64,000 nt of DNA from NCBI GenBank assembly GCA_026415155.1, contig JAOAHQ010000067.1:62001-126000 (forward strand). The letters run 5' to 3'. The translations under genes and the position numbers were made by a program. A model generated the notes under the pieces. The model searched no databases. It was given only the letters and a program-made list of their open reading frames with translations, and was not told the DNA's origin. Source of the DNA: Rhodocyclaceae bacterium (GTDB lineage Bacteria; Pseudomonadota; Gammaproteobacteria; Burkholderiales; Rhodocyclaceae). Shown here piece by piece: positions 9,208-20,015 of this stretch (its first letter is position 1; every line of letters begins with the position of its first letter).

Positions 9208-9453
9208 TTACCCGCCATGCTCTTCGTAGGCTAGCTCGCGCAGGCGCTCCCAACTGGCACCACGCATTTCGGCCTGTAAGCCCTCTCCCTTGAACGTCGC
9301 GCGGCGCAGACGAAAATCCCCCGCTTGCTGCTTTTCGGCCAGAACCTGGCGCAGGCCTTGTTCGATCAGGCTGCGCAGCGTGGCGCCTCGCTGCGCAGCG
9401 AGCTGTCTAGCCTGGATGAGCAAGGCATCTGAAATCTCGATGGTCGTCTTCAT
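9208..9453 (-). CDS. vapB: VapB-type antitoxin
   Basis: An 81-aa protein with an N-terminal ribbon-helix-helix-like DNA-binding region (MKTTIEISDALLIQARQLAA) and a C-terminal toxin-wrapping tail. An upstream in-frame ATG (9486) exists, but the start at 9453 gives the normal antitoxin N-terminus. An 8-bp inverted repeat (ATATGGGT at 9452-9459 and ACCCATAT at 9481-9488) overlaps the start and is a plausible autoregulatory operator. The MITE-like copy 2 ends 38 bp upstream, so any promoter further upstream lies in the element. Confidence 0.87.
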   Translation of the reverse strand: MKTTIEISDALLIQARQLAAQRGATLRSLIEQGLRQVLAEKQQAGDFRLRRATFKGEGLQAEMRGASWERLRELAYEEHGG

Positions 9454-9488
9454 ATGGGTTGCTGAATATTGGATATGGCTACCCATAT
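9452..9488. promoter_or_regulatory. Candidate VapB operator (inverted repeat)
   Basis: A perfect 8-bp inverted repeat, ATATGGGT (9452-9459) and ACCCATAT (9481-9488), is separated by 21 bp. It overlaps the vapB start codon. Autoregulation through such repeats is typical of VapBC; binding here is inferred. Confidence 0.5.
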
Positions 9489-9702
9489 TATCCCAGATTG
9501 TCCATTAGACCGGGCTTGCGAGCGAAGACGAGGCAAAACCGCCTTGACAGCGCCCTACGCGGCGGCTTGCGGGCTGCGGACGGGCGCTGCCTGGCCACGC
9601 TCCTCGCCCATAGACCCCGCTTCTGGCGAGGCCCGCGGCCTGCCATCGCCTCGTCCTCGCCTGCGCAATCCGCTCGCGTTCCAATGGACAATCTGGGATT
9701 AA
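9487..9702. repeat. MITE-like element copy 2 with target duplication
   Basis: The element spans 9492-9697 (206 bp) with perfect 15-bp terminal inverted repeats CCCAGATTGTCCATT. The flanking 5-mers are ATTAT (9487-9491) and ATTAA (9698-9702), a duplication with one mismatch. It is subfamily B and shares most of its internal sequence with copy 4. It lies between the parE stop (9727) and the vapB start (9453). Confidence 0.92.
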
Positions 9703-9726
9703 GAAGATGTCAGTATTTCTGCATAT

Positions 9727-11882
<2,156 letters not shown>

Positions 11883-11899
11883 GCGTTTTCAGTGCGTTT

Positions 11900-13162
11900 T
11901 CAGTGCGCGCGGTCTTCGAGGTAGCTGACGTCGTCGTGTTCGCGCTGGTTGGCCTCGAAGCGGCGCTTGACGAGCCACATCGTGCCGGCGACGAAAAGGC
12001 CAAAGAGCACGATGACCCAGTAGATGTGCATGCCGGCCTTGATCAAGAGCGAATAGATGCCGGTCATGACGAGGATCGAGAGGTTCTCGTTGAAGTTTTG
12101 CACCGCGATCGAGTGGCCGGCGCCCATCAGGATATGGCCGCGGTGCTGCAGGAGCGCGTTCATCGGCACGACGAAGAAGCCCGACAGCGCACCGACGAGG
12201 ACCAAGAGGGGGAGGGCAACCCAGGTATCGCGCACGGTGATCATGACGATGACGCCTAATCCCATCGCGATGCCGAGCGGAATCACGCGCACCGACTTGC
12301 GCAAGGTGATCATCTTGGCGGCGAGCACGGCGCCGATGGCCACGCCGACGGCGACGACGCCCTGCAACATGCTGGCCTTGGAAAGATCGAGGTTGAGGGC
12401 CGCCTTGGCCCATTCGATGACGATGAATTGCAGTGTCGCGCCTGCGCCCCAGAACAGCGTCGTTACGGCCAGGGAGATCTGGCCGAGGCGGTCGCGCCAG
12501 AGGAGTTTCAGGCAGTGGTTGAACTCATGGACGAGATAAAGCGGATTTTTCTTGAGCGGCTTGTGGTCGACGCCGGTATCGGGGATGTAGAGGTTGAACA
12601 GCGCAGCGATCAGATACAGGAGCCCGATGACAAGGAGATTCATCTCTGCCACCGTATCGACGCCGGTGTTGAAGAGAGGAAAGTCGAAGGCGAGCAGCTG
12701 GGCGGCAAGGTTGGGCTGAATCAGCGCGCCGCCCAAGACGACGCCGAGGATGATCGCCATCACGGTGAGCCCCTCGATCCAGCCATTGGCGATGACGAGC
12801 TTACGATGCGGCAGGTATTCGGTGAGGATGCCGTATTTGGCGGGTGAGTAGGCCGCGGCGCCCAAGCCGACGACCGCATAGGCGACGAGCGGATGGACGT
12901 CGAAGTACATCAGCATGCAGCCGGCGATCTTGATGCCGTTGCTGATGAACATGACGCGCCACTTCGGCATCGAATCGGCGAAGGCGCCGACGAAGGCCGC
13001 GAGCGCGACATAGGAAACGGTGAAGAAGGTCTTGAGCAACGGCTCGTATTCGGCCGGCGCCTGCATGTCGCGCAGGATGGCGATGGCGGCGATCAGGAGA
13101 GCATTGTCGGCGAGCGCGGAGAAGAATTGCGCCGCCATGATGATGTAGAAGCCGAGGCTCAT
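11900..13162 (-). CDS. lplT: Lysophospholipid transporter LplT (MFS)
   Basis: A 420-aa major facilitator protein with about twelve membrane segments. The N-terminus (MSLGFYIIMAAQFFSALADN) and the motif YSPAKYGILTEYLP match LplT, which flips lysophospholipids such as lyso-PE across the inner membrane for reacylation by Aas. Aas is often adjacent or fused but is not in this window. The 365-bp spacer to the divergent LysR gene contains MITE-like copy 3. Confidence 0.9.
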   Translation of the reverse strand: MSLGFYIIMAAQFFSALADNALLIAAIAILRDMQAPAEYEPLLKTFFTVSYVALAAFVGAFADSMPKWRVMFISNGIKIAGCMLMYFDVHPLVAYAVVGLGAAAYSPAKYGILTEYLPHRKLVIANGWIEGLTVMAIILGVVLGGALIQPNLAAQLLAFDFPLFNTGVDTVAEMNLLVIGLLYLIAALFNLYIPDTGVDHKPLKKNPLYLVHEFNHCLKLLWRDRLGQISLAVTTLFWGAGATLQFIVIEWAKAALNLDLSKASMLQGVVAVGVAIGAVLAAKMITLRKSVRVIPLGIAMGLGVIVMITVRDTWVALPLLVLVGALSGFFVVPMNALLQHRGHILMGAGHSIAVQNFNENLSILVMTGIYSLLIKAGMHIYWVIVLFGLFVAGTMWLVKRRFEANQREHDDVSYLEDRAH

Positions 13163-13284
13163 GGCCGCCGGTTTATATCACGAAAGTGTTTCCCGCCTTC
13201 GCGAGCAGCGGCTCACAATGGGCTTCGCAGGGGGGAACTGGGCGGTTATCAGGCTTTCTTATGCCACGAATTTGTGCTTGAATA

Positions 13285-13499
13285 TTTGACCCAGATTGTC
13301 CATTAGACCGGGCAGCCGATCCATAAAGAGATTTTCCGGCCTCGCCGTGCCCTACGCGGCGGCGCTCGGGCTGCGGGCGGTATCTGCGCGCCCGTGCTCC
13401 TCGTCCAGAGGCCACGCTATGGACTCGTCGCCCGAGCGCGCATCTCCTCGCCCTCGCCGTCGAGTGCCGCTCGCGTTCCAATGGACAATCTGGGTTAGA
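13285..13499. repeat. MITE-like element copy 3 with target duplication
   Basis: The element spans 13290-13494 (205 bp) with perfect CCCAGATTGTCCATT inverted ends. The flanks TTTGA (13285-13289) and TTAGA (13495-13499) match in four of five bases. It is subfamily A, about 97% identical by eye to the reverse complement of copy 1, which suggests recent movement. It fills most of the lplT/lysR divergent region and ends 33 bp before the LysR start; the remaining 13163-13284 shows no clear feature. Confidence 0.93.
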
Positions 13500-13527
13500 A
13501 ACTTCGATAACGAGGGGGTAAACGTCC

Positions 13528-14436
13528 ATGGCGGATCGCAGGCTGCAGGTATTTCATGCCGTCGCCAAGCAACTGTCTTTTACCAAGGCTGCGGAAGTGC
13601 TGTTCATGACGCAGCCGGCGGTGACTTTCCAGATCAAGCAGCTCGAGGAGCATTTCAATACGCGGCTTTTCGATCGCGGCCACGGCCGCATTTCGCTCAC
13701 GCCGGCGGGCGAATTGGTGCTCCAGTATGCCGAGAAGATCCTTGGACTTTCCTCTGAAATGGACATACGCTTGGCCGAGCTCACCGGTGAGATCGGCGGT
13801 TCGCTCTTGGTGGGGGGCAGCACGACGATCGCCGAATTCCTGCTGCCGAAGATCATCGCCGAGTTCAAGTCGAAGTATCCAAAAGTGCGGCCGCGGCTCA
13901 TCGTCGCCAATTCTGAAACGATCGAGACGCGCGTGGCCGAACATACCCTCGACATCGGCTTCATCGAGTCCCCCTCGCACCAACCCAATCTGCAGACGGA
14001 AGTCTGTTGCGAGGACGAACTGCAGGTGATCTGCAGCCCGAAGTTTCCGCTCGCGCGCCTGAAGGAAATCACGCCGCAGCAACTTGCCGAGTATCCCTTC
14101 GTTTCGCGCGAGCCGGGTTCGGGCACGCGCGAATTCACCGAGGTCTATCTGAGAAATCACGGCGTCGATGTCGATCACATGACGCCGGTCATGGAAATGG
14201 GCAGTCCCGTCTCGCTGCTCGAAGTCGTCGAGACGGGGCTCGGCTTTGCGATCGCCTCACGCACTTCGGTATTGAAATCGCTTCGTCTGGGCGATCTCGT
14301 CTCGATTCCGCTCAAGCCGCGGCTTACCCGCAAGCTGTCGATGGTCTATCCGAAGGAGAAGTTTCGCTCGCGGCTTGTGACGACCTTCGTCGAATTCGCC
14401 ACCAGCAAGCTCAAGGATTGCCAGAAGGCGCGCTGA
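13528..14436 (+). CDS. LysR-family transcriptional regulator
   Basis: A 302-aa LysR-type regulator. The N-terminal winged helix-turn-helix spans residues 4-62 (SFTKAAEVLFMTQPAVTFQ is the recognition region) and a periplasmic-binding-like effector domain covers 90-290. The effector part resembles the CysB/CbbR-like branch, with no strong hint of ligand. The ATG at 13528 is preceded by GAGGGGG. The element inserted 33 bp upstream must have replaced or now supplies its promoter. alr starts 25 bp downstream and may be cotranscribed. Confidence 0.88.
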   Translation: MADRRLQVFHAVAKQLSFTKAAEVLFMTQPAVTFQIKQLEEHFNTRLFDRGHGRISLTPAGELVLQYAEKILGLSSEMDIRLAELTGEIGGSLLVGGSTTIAEFLLPKIIAEFKSKYPKVRPRLIVANSETIETRVAEHTLDIGFIESPSHQPNLQTEVCCEDELQVICSPKFPLARLKEITPQQLAEYPFVSREPGSGTREFTEVYLRNHGVDVDHMTPVMEMGSPVSLLEVVETGLGFAIASRTSVLKSLRLGDLVSIPLKPRLTRKLSMVYPKEKFRSRLVTTFVEFATSKLKDCQKAR

Positions 14437-14461
14437 AGACGAAGCGGCGCGCGCTTTTTTC

Positions 14462-15532
14462 ATGACCCGCCCAATCCGCGCCGTCTTCGACCGCGCCGCC
14501 TTGCGCCACAATTTCTGCCTCGCGCGTGTTCATGCGGGCGCGGCGCGATTGTGGGCGGTCGTCAAGGCCAATGCCTATGGTCACGGCCTCGAGCGCGTCG
14601 TTGCAGCGCTGCACGATCTCGCCGATGGCTTTGCGCTGATCGAGCTCGAGCGCGCGATTGGCTTGCGTGAGGCGGGTGTGACAAAGCCCATCCTGATGCT
14701 CGAAGGCTGCTATGCATCCGACGAGGTGCCGTTCTTTGTGCGCCATCGGCTGATTCCCGTCGTACATCGCCAGGCCCAGCTCGACTGGTTACTCGCAACC
14801 GATTGGCCGGCAAAGCTGCCGGTCTATCTCAAGCTCAACACTGGTATGAACCGGCTCGGTTTCGAGGCGGCGGGCTTGCAAGAGGCTCATGCCCGCCTCG
14901 CAGCGCGCGGCATCCCGACCGTGTTGATGACGCATTTTGCCGATGCCGACGGCCCGCGCGGCGTCGATTGGCAGCTCGAGCGCTTTCGCGCGATGACCGC
15001 CGGCCTTGCCGGGGAAACTTCGCTCGGCAATTCGGCGGCGATTCTGCGTTACTCGGCAAGCATCGGCGATTGGGCGCGGCCGGGCATCATGCTCTATGGC
15101 AGCTCGCCATTTCCTGAAACGACCGCTGCCCAACTCGGTCTTGAATCCGTCATGACATTGCAAAGTGAAGTCATTGCGGTGCAAGAACTCGCAGCCGGCG
15201 AGAGCGTCGGCTATGGCTGCGCTTTCACCGCCGAACGGCCGCTGCGCATCGGCATCATCGCCTGCGGTTATGCCGACGGCTATCCGCGCCATGCGCCGAC
15301 CGGCACGCCCGTGCTCGTGGAAGGTCACAGAACGCGTCTCATTGGCCGCGTGTCGATGGACAAGCTCTGTGTCGATCTGACCGGCTTGCCCGAAAAAATC
15401 GGCGCTGGCGCGACGGCCACCCTGTGGGGCGAAGGGCTGCCGGCTGATGAAGTGGCGGCCGCGGCCAGCACGATTGCCTATGAGCTTTTCTGCGCGCTCT
15501 CGCCGCGCGTGCCGGTGATCGAACGAGGCTAG
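14462..15532 (+). CDS. alr: Alanine racemase
   Basis: A PLP-dependent racemase interconverting L- and D-alanine for peptidoglycan. At 356 aa it has the PLP lysine K35 in WAVVKANAYGHG and the catalytic Tyr region GESVGYGCAF, with HFADAD and LNTGMNRLGF as further family blocks. The stop TAG is 2 bp before the TTG start of radA, so the two are probably cotranscribed. Residues 311-318 (KIGAGATA) are encoded by a copy of the 24-bp motif. Confidence 0.95.
   Translation: MTRPIRAVFDRAALRHNFCLARVHAGAARLWAVVKANAYGHGLERVVAALHDLADGFALIELERAIGLREAGVTKPILMLEGCYASDEVPFFVRHRLIPVVHRQAQLDWLLATDWPAKLPVYLKLNTGMNRLGFEAAGLQEAHARLAARGIPTVLMTHFADADGPRGVDWQLERFRAMTAGLAGETSLGNSAAILRYSASIGDWARPGIMLYGSSPFPETTAAQLGLESVMTLQSEVIAVQELAAGESVGYGCAFTAERPLRIGIIACGYADGYPRHAPTGTPVLVEGHRTRLIGRVSMDKLCVDLTGLPEKIGAGATATLWGEGLPADEVAAAASTIAYELFCALSPRVPVIERG
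15394..15417 (-). repeat. 24-bp dispersed motif, copy 5 (in alr)
   Basis: On the minus strand: GCCGTC, spacer GCGCCA, then GCGCCGATTTTT. It encodes KIGAGATA in alanine racemase. Confidence 0.83.
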
Positions 15533-15534
15533 CG

Positions 15535-16914
15535 TTGGCAAAGCCCAAGTCGCTTTATACCTGCACCGAATGCGGCGCAAGCGCGCCGAAGTGGCAGGGG
15601 CAGTGCCCCGGCTGCGGGCAGTGGAACACGCTCGTCGAAACGCTTCATGAGGCGCCAAGCCCAGGGGCGAAGCGCTTCGGCACCCATTTCGCACCGCTTG
15701 CCGCCACCGGCAAGCCGCAGGATCTCGCTGCGATCCGCCCGCGCGAGGAGCCGCGGCAGCCTACCGGCATCGAGGAGTTCGACCGCGTCTTGGGCGGCGG
15801 GCTCGTCGCGGGCGGCGTGGTGCTGATCGGCGGCGATCCGGGCATCGGCAAATCGACACTGCTCTTGCAGGCGCTCTCAAGGCTCGCCCAGGCCGGGCAG
15901 CCGGTGCTCTATGTCTCGGGCGAAGAGTCCGCCGAACAGATCGCCTTGCGCGCCCAGCGGCTGCAATTGCCTACGGCAGGCTTGCGCCTGATGCCCGAGA
16001 TCAATCTCGAAAAGATCCTCGCCGCGCTGCAAGAAGAAAAGCCGCTCGTCGCGGTAATCGATTCGATCCAGACGCTCTGGTCGGAGGCCCTGCAATCGGC
16101 GCCAGGGTCGGTGGCCCAGGTGCGCGAGTGCGCGGCGCAGCTCACTCGCTTTGCCAAGCAAACGGGCACCGCGGTGATCCTCGTCGGCCATGTGACGAAG
16201 GAAGGGGCGCTCGCCGGCCCGCGCGTGCTCGAGCACATCGTCGACACGGTGCTCTATTTCGAGGGCGATACGCATTCGAGCTTTCGCCTCGTGCGCGCCT
16301 TCAAGAACCGCTTCGGCGCAGTGAATGAATTGGGCGTCTTCGCGATGACCGACAAGGGCTTGCGGGGCGTCTCGAATCCCTCGGCGCTCTTTCTCTCGCA
16401 GCATCCGCAAGAAGTCGCCGGTTCCTGCGTGCTCGTCACGCAAGAGGGCACGCGGCCCTTGCTGGTCGAAATCCAGGCGCTCGTCGATGCGGCGCTGGGG
16501 GGCAATCCGCGCCGGCTCACCGTCGGCCTCGAGCCCCAGCGCCTCGCGATGCTGCTCGCCGTCTTGCATCGGCATGCCGGGGTGATGTGCGGAGATCAGG
16601 ACGTGTTCGTCAATGCGGTGGGCGGCGTGCGCATCCAGGAACCGGCGGCCGATCTTGCGGTGCTCTTGGCGATCGTCTCTTCATTGCGCAACCGGCCCTT
16701 GCCGGCCAAGCTCGTCGCCTTCGGCGAAGTGGGCCTCGCGGGTGAGATCCGCCCCGCGCCGCGCGGCCAGGAGCGGCTCAAGGAGGCGGCCAAACTCGGC
16801 TTCACGCAAGCGCTGATCCCAAAGGCCAACGCGCCGAAGCAGCCGATCAAGGGCATCGAAGTCTTGGCGCTCGAGCGGATCGAAGAAGCGATCGATTATT
16901 TGCGCAGCTTCTGA
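15535..16914 (+). CDS. radA: DNA repair protein RadA
   Basis: RadA is a RecA-like branch-migration ATPase used in recombination and natural transformation. The 459-aa protein has the N-terminal C4 zinc finger (C10, C13, C24, C27), Walker A GGDPGIGKST (99-108), the RadA-specific KNRFG motif and a C-terminal Lon-protease-like domain. The start is TTG at 15535, giving the conserved MAKPKSLYTC N-terminus. It follows alr with a 2-bp gap. Confidence 0.95.
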   Translation: MAKPKSLYTCTECGASAPKWQGQCPGCGQWNTLVETLHEAPSPGAKRFGTHFAPLAATGKPQDLAAIRPREEPRQPTGIEEFDRVLGGGLVAGGVVLIGGDPGIGKSTLLLQALSRLAQAGQPVLYVSGEESAEQIALRAQRLQLPTAGLRLMPEINLEKILAALQEEKPLVAVIDSIQTLWSEALQSAPGSVAQVRECAAQLTRFAKQTGTAVILVGHVTKEGALAGPRVLEHIVDTVLYFEGDTHSSFRLVRAFKNRFGAVNELGVFAMTDKGLRGVSNPSALFLSQHPQEVAGSCVLVTQEGTRPLLVEIQALVDAALGGNPRRLTVGLEPQRLAMLLAVLHRHAGVMCGDQDVFVNAVGGVRIQEPAADLAVLLAIVSSLRNRPLPAKLVAFGEVGLAGEIRPAPRGQERLKEAAKLGFTQALIPKANAPKQPIKGIEVLALERIEEAIDYLRSF

Positions 16915-16928
16915 GCCGGCTCCGTCAA

Positions 16929-16952
16929 GCCGTCCCGCCGGCGCCGACTTGC
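16929..16952 (+). repeat. 24-bp dispersed motif, copy 6 (spacer)
   Basis: GCCGTC, spacer CCGCCG, then GCGCCGACTTGC. It lies between the radA stop and the permease start. Confidence 0.82.
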
Positions 16953-16973
16953 GGCTCGCGTAAGATAGTCCGC

Positions 16974-19457
16974 ATGAAAACCGTGCGACTCGCTTTACGC
17001 ATGCTCGCGCGCGATCTGCGCGCCGGCGAGCTCACCGTCCTTTTTCTGGCGCTCGTCTTGGCCGTCGCGGCGCTCACGGGGGTGGCCTTTCTGGCCGATC
17101 GGGTCGAGCGCGCCGTGCGCCTCGAGGCGCATCAGCTCTTGGGTGGCGATCTCCTCCTGACCGCCGATCATCCCTGGCACGAGCGCTTTCGTGTGGCTGC
17201 GCGGGCGCGGGGCTTGCGGTTGGCCGAGAGCGCGAGCTTTCCGAGCATGGTCGCTAGCGATTCCGGCGTGCATCTGGCCGAGATCAAGGCGGTATCGCCC
17301 GAATATCCCTTGCGCGGCCAGCTGCGCGCAGCGCCCCGCCTCAATGCCCCGGATGCACCGGCCGGCGGGCCGGCGCCCGGTACGGCTTGGCCGGATGCGC
17401 GGCTTGCGGCAGCGCTTGCGGTGGAGCCGCCGGCGACGCTGAAAGTCGGCGCCCGCGAGACGGCGGTGACGGCGATTCTCACGCTCGAGCCGGATCGCGG
17501 CGTCAATCCCTTTTCCATCGCGCCTCGGCTATTGATGCCGCTATCTGATCTCGCGGCCACCGGCCTCATCCAGCCCGGCAGCCGCATCACATGGCGCCTG
17601 CATCTCGCTGGGGAGGCGCAGGCCATTGCCGATTACCGCCGCTGGGCCGAAAGCGAGCTCGGGCGCGGCGAGCGCATCGAGGGGCTCGAGGATGCCCGCC
17701 CCGAAATCCGCGCCTTGATCGAGCGCGCCAACCGTTTCTTGAGTCTCGCCGCCTTGCTGACGGTGGTGCTCGCCGCCGTCGCGGTCGGGCTGGCGGCGCG
17801 GCGCTATATGCAAACCCACCTCGATGCCTGCGCGGTGATGCGCTGCTTCGGGGCGAGCGAGCGGCAGCTCATGCTGATCCACGGCGGAGAATTCGTGTTC
17901 TTGGGCTGGGCGGCGATCATCGTCGGCGGGCTGGCGGGCTACCTCTTGCAGTTTCTGCTCCAGCATCTGCTTGCCGGCCTCGTCGCGAGCGAACTACCGC
18001 CGGCGGGCGCACGCGCCTGGTTGCAAGGCGCCGCCGTCGGCACGGTGCTGGTGGCGGGCTTCGTGCTGCCGCCCCTGCTGCGCCTCAAGTCGGCGCCAAC
18101 CTTGCGCGTGCTGCGCCGTGAATGGGCGGCAGAAGTACCGCTGACGGTGGGCTCTTATCTCGCGGGCTTGTGTTGCCTCGCCGCCTTGATGTTCTGGATC
18201 GCCGGCCATGTCCGGCTCGGCGCCGCCGTGCTCGGCGGGTTTTGTCTGGCCCTGGGGCTCTTCGCGCTCGGCGCGCGCCTGCTGCTGGGGCTCATCGGCT
18301 GGGCGGCCGGCCGCTGGGTGAAGGACAGCGCGCGCCTGGGGCTTGCCAATCTGCGCCGGCGCGCGCTCGCGGCGACGGGACAGATCGTTGCATTGGCGGT
18401 GGGGCTCACGGCCTTGCTCGTGCTCACGCTCGCCCGCACCGATCTTCTGGCCGCGTGGCAGGCGCGCGTGCCGCCTGATGCGCCGAACCGCTTCATCATC
18501 AACATCCAGCCCGAGCAGCGCGAGGCCCTTGCTGCCTTCTTTGCCGCGGCGGGGCTCGCTCCTCCGCGTCTCGAGCCGATGGTGCGGGCGCGCCTCGTGC
18601 GGATCAACGATCGCCCGGTGAGCGCGAAGGATTATGCCGAGGAGCGCGCCCAGCATCTCGTCGAGCGCGAGTTCAACCTCTCGATGCGCGCTGAACTCCC
18701 TCCGGGCAATGAGATCGTTGCCGGCCAATGGCATGCGCCGGGAGAGGGGCTCAGTTTTTCCGTCGAGCAGGGGCTTGCCGAGAAACTCCGTTTGCAACTG
18801 GGGGATCAGCTTACCTTCGAGATTGCCGGGCAGCCGATCCACGGGACGATCACCTCGCTGCGCAAACTCGACTGGGACTCGATGCGCGTCAATTTCTTCG
18901 TCATTGCGCCGGAAGGAGCGCTCGCCGGCCAGCCGACGAGTTACATCACGAGCTTTCATCTGCCGCCAAGCGAAGCGGCCTTCCTCGATCGGCTCGTGCG
19001 TGCCTTCCCCAACTTGACCATCATCGACGTCGCCGCCTTGCTGCGCCAGCTGCAAGAGACGCTCGACCAGGTAAGCCATGCGGTCGAACTCGTCTTCGCC
19101 TTTGCGCTCATCGCGGGGGTCGTCGTGCTCTATGCCGCCTTGCAGGCAAGCGCCGCCGAACGGCGCCATGAACTCGCCGTCTTGCGCGCGCTGGGCGGGC
19201 AGCGCGCCCAGTTGCGCCGCGTGCTCACAGCCGAGTTCGCCGTCCTCGGCGCCGTGGCCGGCTTACTGGCCGGCGGCATGGCGATGGCGTTGGGAACGGC
19301 GCTTGCGCGCTGGGTGTTTCAGCTCGATTATTGGCCCACGCCTGCGATGGTGCTGACTGGCCTCGCCATCGGAGCGGTTGGCGTCGCTGCCACTGGCCTC
19401 TTTGCCATACGGCAGGCGTTAAGTGCACCCGTCGTGCGCGGGCTCTGCGCCGAATGA
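16974..19457 (+). CDS. FtsX-family ABC transporter permease (YbbP-like)
   Basis: An 827-aa inner-membrane protein with an N-terminal membrane helix (about 18-40), a large periplasmic domain, a cluster of helices around residues 260-480, a second periplasmic domain and three C-terminal helices typical of the FtsX/MacB-type fold. This layout matches YbbP, which with YbbA exports an unknown substrate or acts in envelope processes. No cognate ATPase is adjacent, so the partner must lie elsewhere. Residues 156-163 (KVGARETA) coincide with a degenerate copy of the 24-bp motif. Confidence 0.82.
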   Translation: MKTVRLALRMLARDLRAGELTVLFLALVLAVAALTGVAFLADRVERAVRLEAHQLLGGDLLLTADHPWHERFRVAARARGLRLAESASFPSMVASDSGVHLAEIKAVSPEYPLRGQLRAAPRLNAPDAPAGGPAPGTAWPDARLAAALAVEPPATLKVGARETAVTAILTLEPDRGVNPFSIAPRLLMPLSDLAATGLIQPGSRITWRLHLAGEAQAIADYRRWAESELGRGERIEGLEDARPEIRALIERANRFLSLAALLTVVLAAVAVGLAARRYMQTHLDACAVMRCFGASERQLMLIHGGEFVFLGWAAIIVGGLAGYLLQFLLQHLLAGLVASELPPAGARAWLQGAAVGTVLVAGFVLPPLLRLKSAPTLRVLRREWAAEVPLTVGSYLAGLCCLAALMFWIAGHVRLGAAVLGGFCLALGLFALGARLLLGLIGWAAGRWVKDSARLGLANLRRRALAATGQIVALAVGLTALLVLTLARTDLLAAWQARVPPDAPNRFIINIQPEQREALAAFFAAAGLAPPRLEPMVRARLVRINDRPVSAKDYAEERAQHLVEREFNLSMRAELPPGNEIVAGQWHAPGEGLSFSVEQGLAEKLRLQLGDQLTFEIAGQPIHGTITSLRKLDWDSMRVNFFVIAPEGALAGQPTSYITSFHLPPSEAAFLDRLVRAFPNLTIIDVAALLRQLQETLDQVSHAVELVFAFALIAGVVVLYAALQASAAERRHELAVLRALGGQRAQLRRVLTAEFAVLGAVAGLLAGGMAMALGTALARWVFQLDYWPTPAMVLTGLAIGAVGVAATGLFAIRQALSAPVVRGLCAE
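17441..17464 (-). repeat. 24-bp dispersed motif, copy 7 (in permease gene)
   Basis: On the minus strand: GCCGTC, spacer TCGCGG, then GCGCCGACTTTC. It encodes KVGARETA in a periplasmic region. Confidence 0.75.
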
Positions 19458-19523
19458 GGGGCAGCGTCGCTTGCGAGGCCGGTAGCCTCGGTTAGAATCG
19501 CGCAGCGCTTTTCGGAGAGACGC

Positions 19524-20006
19524 ATGCTGCTTGCGCCAGGACAACCCGCACCGCAATTTTCGCTGCCCGATGCGGACATGGAACAATTCGATTCCGCGTC
19601 CTTGCTCGGCAAACAGCATCTCGTGCTGTTTTTTTATCCGAAGGATGGCACGCCCTATTGCACGCTCGAGGCCATCGATTTTTCCGACCACGAGAGCGAT
19701 TTCAACCGCCTCGGCTGCACGGTGATCGGCATCTCGCGCGATGACTGCCTCGCGCATGCAGAGTTTCGCGACAAGCATGGCCTGTCGATTCGCCTCCTGT
19801 CGGATGTCGATGGCGAGGTGTGCCGGCAATATGGCGTGATGCATTACCGCGAGCATGATGGGCACAAAAGGCTTTGCCTCGTGCGTTCCACCTTCGTCAT
19901 CGACAAGCGCGGCATCATCCGCCATGCCCTCTACGACGTGACGCCGAAGGGCCACGCCGCCGAGGTCCTACAACTCGTCAAGCAACTGGCCAAGGAAGCC
20001 AAATAG
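19524..20006 (+). CDS. PrxQ/BCP-type peroxiredoxin
   Basis: A 160-aa thioredoxin-fold thiol peroxidase of the bacterioferritin comigratory protein group, reducing hydrogen and organic peroxides. The peroxidatic Cys is in FYPKDGTPYCTLEA. The resolving Cys that normally sits five residues later in PrxQ proteins is replaced by Ile, so it is either one-Cys or uses a distal Cys (for example in LGCTVIG or DDC). slyD begins 9 bp after it and both are probably cotranscribed. Confidence 0.9.
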   Translation: MLLAPGQPAPQFSLPDADMEQFDSASLLGKQHLVLFFYPKDGTPYCTLEAIDFSDHESDFNRLGCTVIGISRDDCLAHAEFRDKHGLSIRLLSDVDGEVCRQYGVMHYREHDGHKRLCLVRSTFVIDKRGIIRHALYDVTPKGHAAEVLQLVKQLAKEAK

Positions 20007-20015
20007 GAGCTCACC

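Noticed and set aside
13290-13494. Peptides encoded inside the MITE-like copies (ending LAFQWTIW)
   Set aside because: The frame is shared by copies because the DNA is repeated; it lacks a consistent start, has no plausible protein composition, and runs into different flanking sequence in each copy.
18086-18107. Possible sixteenth 24-bp motif in the permease gene (AAGTCGGCGC half)
   Set aside because: Only the GCGCCGACTT block matches; the GCCRTC block is absent, so it may be chance.
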